This document shows, piece after piece, positions 54,112-63,797 of a stretch of DNA of 64,000 bases. How positions within the stretch are numbered: the first letter of the stretch is position 1; every line of letters starts with the position of its first letter. The DNA lies in NCBI RefSeq assembly GCF_011806525.1, contig NZ_JAAVKI010000008.1, positions 124,001 through 188,000 of the forward strand, written 5' to 3'. This DNA comes from Thalassospira sp. HF15 (GTDB taxonomy: Bacteria > Pseudomonadota > Alphaproteobacteria > Rhodospirillales > Thalassospiraceae). The translations under genes were made by a program, and so were the position numbers. The notes beneath the pieces are model-generated. The model saw only the letters and a program-made list of their open reading frames with translations. It searched no databases and was not told the origin of the DNA.

Positions 54112-55238
54112 TAGTTGTTGCCTCCTGCATTCGCACGTTTCTGAACTTCCGGAAGCGGAAGATACGGGACAACGCCATTACCCTGACCATTCTGTTCCAT
54201 GATCACCTTGTCGGACTTGCTCAGGATTTCCTGCATGGTTTCAAGATACAGGCGACGGGTCGTCACATCCTTGGCCGTCAGGAAGGAATTGTAGATGGAA
54301 TTAAAGCGTTCTGCTTCACCCTCTGCTTCCTTGGTGACACGGTCCTTGTAAGCACGGGCCTGCAGGACCTGACGTTCTGCTTCACCCTTTGCACGCGGGA
54401 TGATGTCGTTACGGTAGGCCAGTGCTTCGTTCTGGGAACGGTCACGGTCCTGACGCGCACGCTGCACGTCGTTGAACGCATCGATAACGTCACGCGGGGG
54501 ATCCACCTTCTGCATTTTCACTTCTGCAATGAAAACGCCGGAATCATAACCATCCATGATTTCCTGAAGAAGGGTACGGGTCTGTTCCTCGACCCGGACA
54601 CGACCAACGGTCAGTGCTTCTTCAAGATCGGTTTTGCCAATCGTTTCACGGATCGCACTTTCGGATGCCAGCTTGATGGTGTTTTCCGGATCGCGAACAT
54701 TGAACAGATAGGCACCAGCGTCGCTGATACGCCACTGAACGACATAGTCGATGTCGATAATGTTCTGATCGCCGGTCAGCATCAGGCTTTCTTCAGGCAC
54801 ATCACGTGAACCGTTCGATGTGACAGTACCTGCGCCGCGATAGCCAACCTCGATCTGGTTGGTCCGCTCGACGTTCGGCTTGATGACCTCGCCAATTGGC
54901 GCCGGCAGGAAGTAGTTCAGACCCGGGCCCGTGGTGCCAACCCATTTGCCAAACAGAAGGGTTACACCCTGCTCACCCGGCTGGACACGGTAGAAACCGG
55001 TCAAAAGCCACAACCCGATCACAGCGATACCGATCAGGACAAAGCCCTTGTATCCGCCGCCACCGGGGAACAGCCGCTTGAGGCGTTCCTGGCCTTTACG
55101 AATCATTTCATCAAAGTCGGGGGGCGTACTTCCGCCGCCGCCGCCACCCGAAGGACGCTGTCCCCACGGGTTCTGGCCGCCACCGTTATTTCCGCCGCCG
55201 CCCCAGGGGCCACCGCCCCCTTGATTATTCCAAGGCAT
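54111..55238 (-). CDS. hflK: HflK, SPFH-domain partner of HflC
   Basis: 375 residues. A long Gly/Pro/Asn-rich N-terminal cytosolic part (NNQGGGGPWGGGGNNGGG, PDFDEMIRKGQERLKRLFPG), a transmembrane helix near 65-82 (GFVLIGIAVIGLWLLTGF), an SPFH domain (YRVQPGEQGVTLLFGKWV, NIIDIDYVVQWRI) and a C-terminal coiled coil ending in PEVQKRAN. ATG at 55238. The 148-bp gap to the divergent Mrp gene is the promoter region. It is the first gene of hflK-hflC. Confidence 0.97.
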   Translation of the reverse strand: MPWNNQGGGGPWGGGGNNGGGQNPWGQRPSGGGGGGSTPPDFDEMIRKGQERLKRLFPGGGGYKGFVLIGIAVIGLWLLTGFYRVQPGEQGVTLLFGKWVGTTGPGLNYFLPAPIGEVIKPNVERTNQIEVGYRGAGTVTSNGSRDVPEESLMLTGDQNIIDIDYVVQWRISDAGAYLFNVRDPENTIKLASESAIRETIGKTDLEEALTVGRVRVEEQTRTLLQEIMDGYDSGVFIAEVKMQKVDPPRDVIDAFNDVQRARQDRDRSQNEALAYRNDIIPRAKGEAERQVLQARAYKDRVTKEAEGEAERFNSIYNSFLTAKDVTTRRLYLETMQEILSKSDKVIMEQNGQGNGVVPYLPLPEVQKRANAGGNN

Positions 55239-55386
55239 CGAGTTTCTTCCTCTTCTTGCCGTTCGGTGTTTATCTTTGCTTACCGAGCACTATGGCCTTA
55301 TATGACAGCTTGCCTTGCAAAACAATGATACGCGCCTGCAAGTTCTGTGTGACCACGGACTTAAGCCAAAATTTGGAGACCGCAAT

Positions 55387-56571
55387 ATGACATCGCTCAA
55401 CCGTGAACAGATTACTGCCGCACTTGATAGCGTAATCGACCCGGTCGACGGACAATCAATCACAGCCAAGGGTATGGTGCAAGGCATTGATATTCATGAT
55501 GAAGTCGTCAATGTTATGATCGCAGTCGACCCTGAACGCGGTCCTGCACTCGAAGATTTACGACAAAGCGCAGAAAAGGCAGTAGCAGCTGTGAACGGGG
55601 TCACAACAGCCCGTGTGGCGCTTACCGCCGAACGCGCAAAGGCATCCGGTCCGCAAGCTGCACCACAGGCACAGCCAAGCCGCCCGTCACAGCCAGCACA
55701 GCCCGGTCAGCGTCCGCAGGGTGGCGGGCAGATGCCGCTTGAACTTCCGACCGTGCGCAGCATCGTAACCGTGGCATCCGGCAAGGGCGGGGTAGGCAAA
55801 TCGACCACTTCGGTCAACCTGGCGCTTTCACTGGTGGCCAAGGGGCTCAAGGTCGGTTTGCTTGATGCTGATATCTATGGGCCGAGTCTGCCGCGCATGA
55901 TGGGCCTTCGCGATGCCAAACCGACCCCGTCAAAAGAACATCAGGGCAAAATGATCCCGCCGTCTGCCTTTGGCATGCGGATCATGTCTATTGGCTTCAT
56001 GATCGATGAAGAACAGCCCGTCATCTGGCGTGGACCGATGGCCATGGGCGCGCTTGAACAGCTTTTGCGTGACACCGACTGGGGTGACCTTGATGTGCTG
56101 GTGGTCGATATGCCGCCGGGCACTGGTGACATTCAACTTTCCATGGCGCAGCGCGTGCCGGTCACGGGGGCGGTGATCGTCTCTACCCCGCAGGACATTG
56201 CGCTTCTGGATGCGCGCAAGGGGCTTAACATGTTCCGCAAGGTCAATGTGCCGGTGTTCGGTCTGATCGAAAACATGTCCTATTACAAATGCCCGGAATG
56301 CGGCCACATCGATCATGTCTTTGATCATGGTGGGGCGCACAAGGCGGCTGATGAACTTGGTGTGCCGTTCCTCGGTGAAATCCCGCTCGACCTTAAAATC
56401 CGTCTGGGTGCTGATGAAGGCAAGCCGATTGTCGATACCGAGCCCGATGGCGATCATGCCAAGGCCTATGGTGCGATTGCAGAAAAGATTGCAGCGGCGG
56501 TCGAAGAGCAGGTTGGCCCGGTAGAAGCACCGAAGAAAAAGGGCCTGTTCCCCAAGATCAATTTCCGCTAA
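55387..56571 (+). CDS. mrp: Mrp/ApbC-type iron-sulfur cluster carrier ATPase
   Basis: 394 residues. N-terminal DUF59/MIP18-like domain (REQITAALDSVIDPVDGQSI), a Gln/Pro-rich linker (~95-135), then a P-loop NTPase with VASGKGGVGKSTTSVNLA (deviant Walker A), DADIYGPSLPRMMG, DMPPGTGDIQLS, and a CPEC motif (YYKCPECGHI) that binds the cluster. Fe-S cluster transfer. ATG at 55387 with GGAG 9 nt upstream; an upstream ATG at 55315 adds poor sequence. Divergent from hflK. Confidence 0.95.
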   Translation: MTSLNREQITAALDSVIDPVDGQSITAKGMVQGIDIHDEVVNVMIAVDPERGPALEDLRQSAEKAVAAVNGVTTARVALTAERAKASGPQAAPQAQPSRPSQPAQPGQRPQGGGQMPLELPTVRSIVTVASGKGGVGKSTTSVNLALSLVAKGLKVGLLDADIYGPSLPRMMGLRDAKPTPSKEHQGKMIPPSAFGMRIMSIGFMIDEEQPVIWRGPMAMGALEQLLRDTDWGDLDVLVVDMPPGTGDIQLSMAQRVPVTGAVIVSTPQDIALLDARKGLNMFRKVNVPVFGLIENMSYYKCPECGHIDHVFDHGGAHKAADELGVPFLGEIPLDLKIRLGADEGKPIVDTEPDGDHAKAYGAIAEKIAAAVEEQVGPVEAPKKKGLFPKINFR

Positions 56572-56603
56572 GCGCGGACTTTGGCAGAAGCAGATTTTTA
56601 AAA

Positions 56604-56640
56604 GAACAAAGGGCTCGACATTTTGCCGAGCCCTTTGTTC
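56604..56640. terminator. Bidirectional terminator between mrp and the SDR gene
   Basis: A 14-bp perfect stem (GAACAAAGGGCTCG at 56604-56617 with CGAGCCCTTTGTTC at 56627-56640, 9-nt loop) stands between convergent stops at 56571 and 56652. Short T/A-tracts flank it. Confidence 0.82.
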
Positions 56641-56651
56641 TTGATATATGA

Positions 56652-57401
56652 TTAGATTTGGGCCTGACCGCCATCAACGAACAGCTCTGTGCCGTTGATG
56701 AAACTTGCGGCGTCAGATGCGAGGAAAGAAACAACCTCGCCGACTTCCTTTGGTTCACCAAGACGCCCAAGCGGGACCTGTGACGCAAGATAGTCAAACA
56801 GACCTTGCTGCGCATCCTCAGGCACCAGACCACCCAGCCCGGGGGTGCGAATTGGGCCGGGACTGATGGCATTAACCCGAATTCCGCGATCCTTGAGATC
56901 CAGCGCCCATGACCGGGCGAAATTGCGAACAGCGGCCTTGCTGGCGCTATAGACGCTGAAGTTTGGCGTACCTTTGATCGAAGTGGTTGAAGACGTCAGG
57001 ATAATTGATGCACCCTCGGTCAAAAGGGGCAGGGCCTTTTGCACCGTGAACAAAAGACCACGGACGTTGGTTCCAAAAATGCGGTCGACGTGTTCTGCGG
57101 TGATGGCACCAAGCGGGAGCATGTCGCCACCACCGGCATTCGCAAACAGGATATCAAGTTTACCTGCCGCCTTGGAAATCTGTGCATATAACTGATCAAG
57201 ATCCGAGTTCACGGAAACATCAGCACGAATGCCGGTTGCGGCGGGGCCGATTGCAAGAACTGCTTCATCCAGTTCCTTCTGGCGGCGGCCAGTAATAAAG
57301 ACGCGCGCACCTTTGGAGGCGAGGTCTTTCGCCGCCGCAAGACCGATGCCGGTGCTGCCACCTGTTACGAGGGCAATTTTGCCATTCAGTTGAACAGTCA
57401 T
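56652..57401 (-). CDS. Short-chain dehydrogenase/reductase
   Basis: 249 residues of the classical SDR family. ALVTGGSTGIGLAAAKDLA binds the cofactor, NAGGGDM follows, ILTSSTTS and YSASKAAVRNF carry the Ser, Tyr and Lys, and ISPGPIRTPGL ends the substrate side. The most likely start is the ATG at 57401, with GGAG about 6 nt upstream; a longer start at 57413 is less well placed. It diverges from a LysR regulator, which typically controls it. Substrate unknown. Confidence 0.92.
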   Translation of the reverse strand: MTVQLNGKIALVTGGSTGIGLAAAKDLASKGARVFITGRRQKELDEAVLAIGPAATGIRADVSVNSDLDQLYAQISKAAGKLDILFANAGGGDMLPLGAITAEHVDRIFGTNVRGLLFTVQKALPLLTEGASIILTSSTTSIKGTPNFSVYSASKAAVRNFARSWALDLKDRGIRVNAISPGPIRTPGLGGLVPEDAQQGLFDYLASQVPLGRLGEPKEVGEVVSFLASDAASFINGTELFVDGGQAQI

Positions 57402-57590
57402 CATCTTCTCCATGTCATTGTTCGGGAAGAAGCAGAGGCACTGGGTGAGGGAAAGTGGGGCCTCTCTTCTGTCCTTTGTTGTGTGAATGGGTGGATGATA
57501 GGCAGGGATTTTTTATTGATAAATACGTCAAAATGAAAATGACTATTCACTTGTGTGTATAATAACATGGACACGACAGCGGAGGTGTGT

Positions 57591-58508
57591 GTGGATCAGT
57601 TACTGGCAATGCGGGCTTTTTCGCGTGTGGTTGAAGCCGGGAATTTTACGCGAGCGGCGGAAACGATTAACATTCCCAACGCCACAATGAGCAAACTTGT
57701 CCAAGAACTTGAAGCCCATTTGGGTATCAAGTTGCTGCAAAGAACAACGCGTCGGGTGACTGTGACGCCGGAGGGGCAGGAATACTACGATAAGGCTGTG
57801 CGGATATTGCGCGATCTCGAGGCCATTGATTCGTCTTTCGATGTCTCGCGCCGCAATCCCGGCGGTAAACTGCGCATTGATATTGGTGGATCCGCCGCAC
57901 GGGATGTGCTGATCCCGCTATTGCCAGAGTTCCTTGAAAGCTACCCTGATATTCAGTTCGAACTGGGGGTATCTGACCGCGCTGTTGATATGATCAGTGA
58001 TAATGTCGATTGCGTTATCCGCGGCGGTCCATTGGATAGTTCATCCTTGATTGCCCGACATATCGGAAATGCCAAACTGATTACCTGTGCATCACCTAGA
58101 TATTTGAAAAAATATGGCGTCCCGGCCTATCCTGATGAGCTGAAAAACGGCCACAAGCTGACTGCGTATCTGTCGCCGCAAGATGGCAGACCTTTTCCGT
58201 TTCGGTTCGCGCTCAATGATAAGAAAATCGAAATCAAGGTCGAACAACGGATTGGAGTTAACGAGAGCAATGCCCATCTGGCAGCCGCGATCGCCGGGCT
58301 TGGCATTGTTCAGACGTTCTCATATGCTGCCTGCGAAGCATTGAGAGACGGAAAACTTGTTGAAATACTCAGTGAATGGCGGCCCAGTCCGTATCCGTTT
58401 CATGTTGTCTATCCACAGAACCGCTATGTGTCCCCAAGACTGCGGGTCTTTATTGATTGGTTGGCGAAATCCTACCCCAGGGCGGTCGCCAACGGGATAA
58501 CGGCATGA
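57591..58508 (+). CDS. LysR-family transcriptional regulator
   Basis: 305 residues. N-terminal winged helix (MDQLLAMRAFSRVVEAGNFT, FTRAAETINIPNATMSKLVQ) and a substrate-binding domain (LRIDIGGSAARDVLIPLLPE, CVIRGGPLDSS). GTG at 57591 with GGAGG just upstream gives the canonical LysR start MDQLLAMRAF; ATG at 57567 is in frame and possible. A TATAAT at 57558-57563 lies close before it. Divergent from the SDR gene; presumed regulator of it. Confidence 0.92.
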   Translation: MDQLLAMRAFSRVVEAGNFTRAAETINIPNATMSKLVQELEAHLGIKLLQRTTRRVTVTPEGQEYYDKAVRILRDLEAIDSSFDVSRRNPGGKLRIDIGGSAARDVLIPLLPEFLESYPDIQFELGVSDRAVDMISDNVDCVIRGGPLDSSSLIARHIGNAKLITCASPRYLKKYGVPAYPDELKNGHKLTAYLSPQDGRPFPFRFALNDKKIEIKVEQRIGVNESNAHLAAAIAGLGIVQTFSYAACEALRDGKLVEILSEWRPSPYPFHVVYPQNRYVSPRLRVFIDWLAKSYPRAVANGITA

Positions 58509-58537
58509 TCATTCTTACAAAGCAAAACACCGCTTGA

Positions 58538-59323
58538 TCAGTGGAAACCCGAACCGATTGCCTGATTTACCGCGTTTGCAATCACGGCTTCCATTGTGCC
58601 ATTAGCGATCAGCTCCGCAATTGCACGGTTAATCCGTGCAAGCTGTGAAATGTCTTGGGATTTTCTATTGAAGGCGATGAAGGTCTGATTCTCGTAAATT
58701 GCGTTTTGGCCCCGAACAACCTTATCCTCTAGTTCGAGCTTCCTGATCCAGATATCTCCTGCTTCGCGCACAGCAATCACAGCATCAATCCGCTTGCTGA
58801 CCAGCATCGCAAAATTCTGGTCATCGCCGGCGGCTTCGGAAGTATCAAACATGCCAGATGCACGAGCACTGTCGAATGCGTTGCCATAGCTCCACCCACG
58901 AATGACGCCGACATTCATGCCCGACAGGTCTTCAATTCTGGTTTCGGGGGAGAATTTGCCTGCGGGGCGATAGATCATCAAACTTTCACGATGGACAGGG
59001 TCGCTGAAAGCATACTTCTTCTGACGTTCGAGGTTTTTGTATATTCCCGCGACAGCACCATCACCATTTTCCAGATGAAGAAGTGCGCGGCGCCAGGGAA
59101 CGGGAACGATTTCGACCGTTATGCCCGCATGGGCAGAGATCGCACGGACGATTTCAGGATAGATTCCAGCAGCACGATCATGATCGCGATACATGAAGGG
59201 CGGGTTGGCTTCATCTACATAGATCGTCAGGGCTTGCGCAGGATTGACCGGCAAAAGTGCCAGTGCGCCCAGAAGGACGGACCACATAAAAGTCCAAAGG
59301 TTTTTCCGGCGTTGTCCTTGCAT
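58538..59323 (-). CDS. Periplasmic amino-acid-type substrate-binding protein (family 3)
   Basis: 261 residues. Signal peptide (WSVLLGALALLPVNPAQA) and a family 3 solute-binding fold: IYVDEANPPFMYRDHDRAAGIYPEIVRAI, WRRALLHLENGDGAVAG, and VGVIRGWSYGNAFD. No permease or ATPase gene is adjacent, so it may be a stand-alone sensor or binding protein. GAGGATAAG lies just before the ATG at 59323. Converges with the LysR gene (29 bp between stops). Confidence 0.9.
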   Translation of the reverse strand: MQGQRRKNLWTFMWSVLLGALALLPVNPAQALTIYVDEANPPFMYRDHDRAAGIYPEIVRAISAHAGITVEIVPVPWRRALLHLENGDGAVAGIYKNLERQKKYAFSDPVHRESLMIYRPAGKFSPETRIEDLSGMNVGVIRGWSYGNAFDSARASGMFDTSEAAGDDQNFAMLVSKRIDAVIAVREAGDIWIRKLELEDKVVRGQNAIYENQTFIAFNRKSQDISQLARINRAIAELIANGTMEAVIANAVNQAIGSGFH

Positions 59324-59412
59324 CTTATCCTCATTGACACTCCTGCATTATCTCATATGGGATCATTGTTCTGATCCGACAACGGAACTGCACAAGGTTC
59401 AAAATCAAAGCA

Positions 59413-59446
59413 CAAAACCCCGCCAGATTTCTCTGACGGGGTTTTG
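59413..59446 (-). terminator. Terminator after purL
   Basis: Arms at 59413-59427 and 59432-59446 form a 15-bp stem with one mismatch (loop TTTC) containing CAAAACCCCG and CGGGGTTTTG. On the minus strand it lies 22 bp after the purL stop (59469). A weaker T-run exists in the other direction. Confidence 0.85.
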
Positions 59447-59468
59447 ATCTTGAAATCAGTGACGCTTG

Positions 59469-61679
59469 TTAAACAGCTTCAGCCATGAAAGACGGCATCC
59501 AGCCTTCGTTCAGTTCACGAAGTTCCGAAAGCGATACTTGGTCGCCGCCATCAATGCTGATCGCATCACCACCGGCCTGGCCGACGATGACGGCCGCAAC
59601 ATTTGCGCTGCTTGCGGCGTTGAGAACCTTGTCCGGATCGCGGGTAGCGATCACGTAACGGCCCTGATCTTCGCCAAACAGCCATGCGGCTTCGCTGCCA
59701 GCTTCTGGCAGGCTAACGTCGGCACCGATATTGCCTGCAAGGCACATCTCGGCAACCGTCACCAGAAGACCGCCATCAGCGATGTCGTGGCAGGTCCGGA
59801 CCAGACCGAGTTCAATCAGTTCATGGATCAGGGTGCCCGCACGTTTTTCAGCCCCCAGATCAACCGGCGGCGCTGCGCCTTCTTCGCGACCTTCGATGGT
59901 CTTGAGATACAGCGACTGGCCTAGTTCACCGGTCGCCGCACCGATCATGATCAGCGCACTGTCATCGCGTTTGATACCGATGGTTGCGTGGTGCCCCAGA
60001 TCGGAAATCAGGCCAACGCCACCAATGGCCGGGGTCGGCATGATGCCAACGCCGTTGGTTTCGTTGTAAAGCGATACGTTACCCGACACGACCGGGAAAT
60101 CCAGTGCGATGCAGGCTTCGCCAATGCCCTGACAGGCGCCAACGAACTGACCCATGATGCGCGGGCGTTCCGGGTTGCCAAAGTTCATGTTGTCGGTGAT
60201 CGCAAGGGGTTTGGCGCCGGTTGCAACCAGGTTGCGATAGGCTTCGGCAACCGCCTGTTTGCCGCCTTCGACCGGATCGGCCATGACATAGCGCGGGGTG
60301 CAGTCGGTGGTTGCGGCAAGGCCCTTGTTCGTGCCTTCGACGCGGACCACACCGGCATCACCGCCCGGACGAACAACCGTGTTGCCACGTACCAGATGGT
60401 CATACTGTTCCCAGATCCAGCGACGCGATGCGAGGTCCGCTGATGCGATCAGGGTTTTCAGCGCGTCGACGTGGCTCATCTTGCCCGAAAGGCTTTCGGC
60501 ATCGATGCGATCCTGTTTCGGGGTCGGTTCCCACGGACGATCATATTCCGGCGATGCTTCGGCCAGCGGATCAATCGGCAGATCACCGGCAACTTCGCCA
60601 TGCCATTTAAGGACCATGCGCTTGGTGTCGGTCAGTGTACCGATGACGGCGAAGTCGAGTTCCCATTTGTCAAAGATCGCCTTGGCGGCATCTTCGCAAC
60701 CGGGTTTCAGAACCATCAGCATGCGTTCCTGCGACTCTGAAAGCATCAGCTCATAGGGCGTCATGCCTTCTTCGCGCATCGGGACTTTATCCAGCCATAG
60801 CTCTACACCAACGCCGCCCTTGGACGCCATTTCAAACGAGGACGAGGTCAGGCCAGCAGCGCCCATATCCTGAATGGCGACGATCATGTCAGTTGCCATC
60901 AGCTCAAGACAGGCTTCGAGCAGAAGCTTCTCGGTGAACGGGTCACCGACCTGAACGGTAGGACGCTTTTCTTCACTGTCATCGTCAAACTCGGCCGATG
61001 CCATGGTGGCACCATGGATGCCGTCGCGGCCGGTTTTCGACCCAACATAGACAACCGGGTTCCCGATGCCAGCTGCGGCTGAGTAGAAGATGTTATCGGT
61101 ATCGGCCAGACCCACGGTCATCGCATTGACCAGGATGTTGCCGTTATAGGACGCATGGAAGTTGGTTTCGCCGCCGATGGTCGGAACGCCCATGCAGTTG
61201 CCATACCCACCGATGCCTTCGACAACACCGCTGAGAAGATGGCGTGTTTTGGGATGATCCGGCTCGCCGAAACGAAGCGCGTTCAGGTTGGCGACCGGAC
61301 GTGCACCCATGGTGAAGACGTCACGCATGATGCCGCCAACACCGGTTGCGGCCCCCTGATAGGGTTCGATAAAGGACGGGTGGTTGTGGCTTTCCATCTT
61401 GAAGACAGCGGCCTGACCATCGCCAATATCAATGACACCGGCGTTTTCGCCCGGACCCTGAATGACCCAGTCGGCCTTGGTCGGCAGGGTTTTGAGCCAT
61501 TTTTTCGATGATTTGTAGGAGCAGTGCTCTGACCACATGACCGAAAAAATGCCAAGCTCGTTGATGTTGGGTTCGCGGCCCATGATTTCGAGAACGAGTT
61601 TGTATTCTTCCTCGTTCAGGCCGTGTTCCTTGACCAGTTCCGGCGTGATCGGGGTGCTGTTGAAATCGTTGGTGCTCAC
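59469..61679 (-). CDS. purL: Phosphoribosylformylglycinamidine synthase subunit PurL
   Basis: 736 residues, the small PurL type that needs PurQ and PurS. Fourth step of purine synthesis (FGAR to FGAM). [17 protein letters not shown] and [19 protein letters not shown] are hallmark, along with [25 protein letters not shown], and the C-terminal [12 protein letters not shown] start at 61679, overlapping the purQ stop by 4 bases (GTGA). A terminator follows. Confidence 0.98.
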   Translation of the reverse strand: MSTNDFNSTPITPELVKEHGLNEEEYKLVLEIMGREPNINELGIFSVMWSEHCSYKSSKKWLKTLPTKADWVIQGPGENAGVIDIGDGQAAVFKMESHNHPSFIEPYQGAATGVGGIMRDVFTMGARPVANLNALRFGEPDHPKTRHLLSGVVEGIGGYGNCMGVPTIGGETNFHASYNGNILVNAMTVGLADTDNIFYSAAAGIGNPVVYVGSKTGRDGIHGATMASAEFDDDSEEKRPTVQVGDPFTEKLLLEACLELMATDMIVAIQDMGAAGLTSSSFEMASKGGVGVELWLDKVPMREEGMTPYELMLSESQERMLMVLKPGCEDAAKAIFDKWELDFAVIGTLTDTKRMVLKWHGEVAGDLPIDPLAEASPEYDRPWEPTPKQDRIDAESLSGKMSHVDALKTLIASADLASRRWIWEQYDHLVRGNTVVRPGGDAGVVRVEGTNKGLAATTDCTPRYVMADPVEGGKQAVAEAYRNLVATGAKPLAITDNMNFGNPERPRIMGQFVGACQGIGEACIALDFPVVSGNVSLYNETNGVGIMPTPAIGGVGLISDLGHHATIGIKRDDSALIMIGAATGELGQSLYLKTIEGREEGAAPPVDLGAEKRAGTLIHELIELGLVRTCHDIADGGLLVTVAEMCLAGNIGADVSLPEAGSEAAWLFGEDQGRYVIATRDPDKVLNAASSANVAAVIVGQAGGDAISIDGGDQVSLSELRELNEGWMPSFMAEAV

Positions 61680-62365
61680 GATGCTGCCTCCACCATGCTT
61701 TTGAACAGATTACGGCCATCGGTGCCACCGTGCATCGGGTCGATTGCGTTCTCGGGGTGGGGCATCATGCCAAGGACGTTGCCCGCCTCGTTGATGATGC
61801 CGGCAATGTTGCGCTGTGACCCATTCAGGTTGGTCGCGGGATCAATTTTGCCATCCACATCGCAATAGCGCAGGACAACGCGACCTTCGCCTTCAAGGCG
61901 GTCAAGCGTGTCGCTATCAGCAAAATAGTTGCCGTCGTGGTGTGCAACCGGATATTCGACAACGTCGCCTGCGCCATAAAGATTGGTAAAGCGGGTATCC
62001 GCGTTTTCCACCTTCAGGTGGGTGTTCTTGCAGATGAATTTCAGGCTGGCATTGCGCATCAGAGCGCCGGGCAAAAGGCCTGCCTCGGTCAGGATCTGGA
62101 AACCGTTACACACGCCAATGGTGGTCACACCCTGTTTGGCACGTTCGGAAACCGCACGCATGATCGGTGATTTGGCGGCCATGGCGCCACAACGAAGATA
62201 GTCGCCATAGGAAAAGCCACCCGGGACCATGATGATATCGGTCTTGGGGAGTTCGGTGTCGCCATGCCAGACCAGGGTCGGCTCGATGCCTGTGGCCTGC
62301 TTGAGGGCTGCGATGGCGTCATTCTCCCGGTTGATGCCGGGAAACAGGATGACAGCGGATTTCAT
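61676..62365 (-). CDS. purQ: Phosphoribosylformylglycinamidine synthase glutaminase subunit PurQ
   Basis: 229 residues. Class I glutamine amidotransferase domain that feeds ammonia to Pur[48 protein letters not shown] with the nucleophilic Cys, and [10 protein letters not shown] with the triad His. ATG at 62365. It is between purS (81 bp upstream) and purL (4-nt overlap). Confidence 0.98.
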   Translation of the reverse strand: MKSAVILFPGINRENDAIAALKQATGIEPTLVWHGDTELPKTDIIMVPGGFSYGDYLRCGAMAAKSPIMRAVSERAKQGVTTIGVCNGFQILTEAGLLPGALMRNASLKFICKNTHLKVENADTRFTNLYGAGDVVEYPVAHHDGNYFADSDTLDRLEGEGRVVLRYCDVDGKIDPATNLNGSQRNIAGIINEAGNVLGMMPHPENAIDPMHGGTDGRNLFKSMVEAAS

Positions 62366-62446
62366 GAAATACCGTCTCTTGATTAGTGTCCGTTACTTAA
62401 TCCCGATAGACAAAGGCCGTGCCTTGGCAAAGCCCCGTCCAGGTGA

Positions 62447-62686
62447 TCAGGCCAGCTCGATGCTGTAATCTTCGATCACGGTATTGGCGAGAAGCTTCTC
62501 GCACATTTCCTTGACCTCGGCTTCGGCCTTGGCGGCATCGGTGCCATCGAGTTCGAGTTCGATGAACTTGCCCTGACGGACGTCATTGACACCATCAAAG
62601 CCCAGGCCCTGAAGGGCGTGGTGAACGGCCTTTCCCTGCGGGTCAAGAACACCGTTCTTCAGGGTGACATGAACACGTGCTTTCAC
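62447..62686 (-). CDS. purS: Phosphoribosylformylglycinamidine synthase subunit PurS
   Basis: 79 residues. The third component of the FGAM synthase, bridging PurQ and PurL: MKARVHVTLKNGVLDPQG, VRQGKFIELELDG, LLANTVIEDY. GTG start at 62686 with AAGGAG 6 nt upstream; a longer ATG frame at 62779 covers the purC terminator and is rejected. It follows purC by 124 bp, with a terminator in the gap, so purSQL may have its own promoter. Confidence 0.96.
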   Translation of the reverse strand: MKARVHVTLKNGVLDPQGKAVHHALQGLGFDGVNDVRQGKFIELELDGTDAAKAEAEVKEMCEKLLANTVIEDYSIELA

Positions 62687-62784
62687 GAGAAGCTCCTTTA
62701 AGTTCGCATGCGCGGGTCTCGCGCGGGGTTCTGTTTGCAAACAAGATGCTGTTCGACGGAATGGGTATCGACCAGACATAAGAA

Positions 62785-62806
62785 AAGGCCGCGCGAACGC
62801 GGCCTT
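62785..62806 (-). terminator. Hairpin after purC with a UUCG loop
   Basis: A 9-bp stem (AAGGCCGCG / CGCGGCCTT) closed on the minus strand by a TTCG tetraloop and followed by TTCTTA. It stands just after the purC stop (62811), so purC and purSQL are partly uncoupled. The T-run is short, so read-through may occur. Confidence 0.75.
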
Positions 62807-62810
62807 GGGG

Positions 62811-63575
62811 TTATTTGGTTTCGTCTTTTTTAAGCTGCTCTATTTCGGCGGACTCAGGGAGGACACCGAGACGGCGTGCGACTTCCTGATAGGCCTCTTC
62901 GACACCGCCGAGATCGCGACGGAAGCGATCCTTGTCCATCTTTTCGTTGGTGATCGCATCCCAAAGACGGCAGTTGTCCGGGCTGAATTCATCGGCCAGA
63001 ACCAGCTGCGGGAAGTCACCTTCCCAGACGCGGCCGAATTCAAGCTTGAAGTCCACCAGCTTCAGGCCAATGCCACGCATCAGACCGCAGAGGTAGTCGT
63101 TGACGCGAAGGGTCATGCCAACAATTTCCTCAAGCTCTTCAGCACCAGCCCAGCCCAGAGCGAGGATATGTTCATCAGACACCAGCGGATCGCCAAGATC
63201 GTCGTCTTTATAATAGAACTCGACAATCGGACGCGGCAGGCGTTCGCCTTCTTCAAGACCAAGACGCTTGGCCATTGAACCGGCAACGATGTTACGGACC
63301 ACGACTTCAATCGGGACAATTTCGCATTTCTTGCAAAGCTGTTCGCGCATGTTCAGGCGGTGAATGAAGTGGGTCGGGATGCCGATTTCTGCCAGACGGG
63401 TCATGACGAATTCGGTGATCATGTTATTCAGGACACCCTTGCCGGCAATGGTGCCGCGCTTCTGGGCGTTGAACGCTGTGGCGTCGTCCTTGAAATACTG
63501 AATGATCGTTCCGGGCTCCGTACCTTCGTAAAGAACCTTTGCTTTACCCTCGTAGATGGGCTGCTTTCTGGACAT
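62811..63575 (-). CDS. purC: Phosphoribosylaminoimidazole-succinocarboxamide synthase
   Basis: 254 residues. Adds aspartate to CAIR to give SAICAR, ATP-dependent. Family marks: [56 protein letters not shown] and [17 protein letters not shown] at 63575. It is upstream of purS with a UUCG-loop hairpin between. The gap 63576-63797 likely holds its promoter; no further feature recognised. Confidence 0.98.
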   Translation of the reverse strand: MSRKQPIYEGKAKVLYEGTEPGTIIQYFKDDATAFNAQKRGTIAGKGVLNNMITEFVMTRLAEIGIPTHFIHRLNMREQLCKKCEIVPIEVVVRNIVAGSMAKRLGLEEGERLPRPIVEFYYKDDDLGDPLVSDEHILALGWAGAEELEEIVGMTLRVNDYLCGLMRGIGLKLVDFKLEFGRVWEGDFPQLVLADEFSPDNCRLWDAITNEKMDKDRFRRDLGGVEEAYQEVARRLGVLPESAEIEQLKKDETK

Positions 63576-63797
63576 TGGCGGGATCTTTCACATCTAGGCC
63601 CACCGTCCGACGCAGCGGGCACCCTGAAATTCGCGCCCTCCGTATAGCAGTGCTTGGCGAGAAACTCAATTGTCGCTTAAGCTCTATTTATGCAAACTTG
63701 ATAATCGAAATTTGCAACCGTCGGGATCTGCGTCAGAAGAAACCCCGACGTTTCAGGTAACTTGTTGATTTCACCTGTCGTTTTGCCGTCAGCAATC

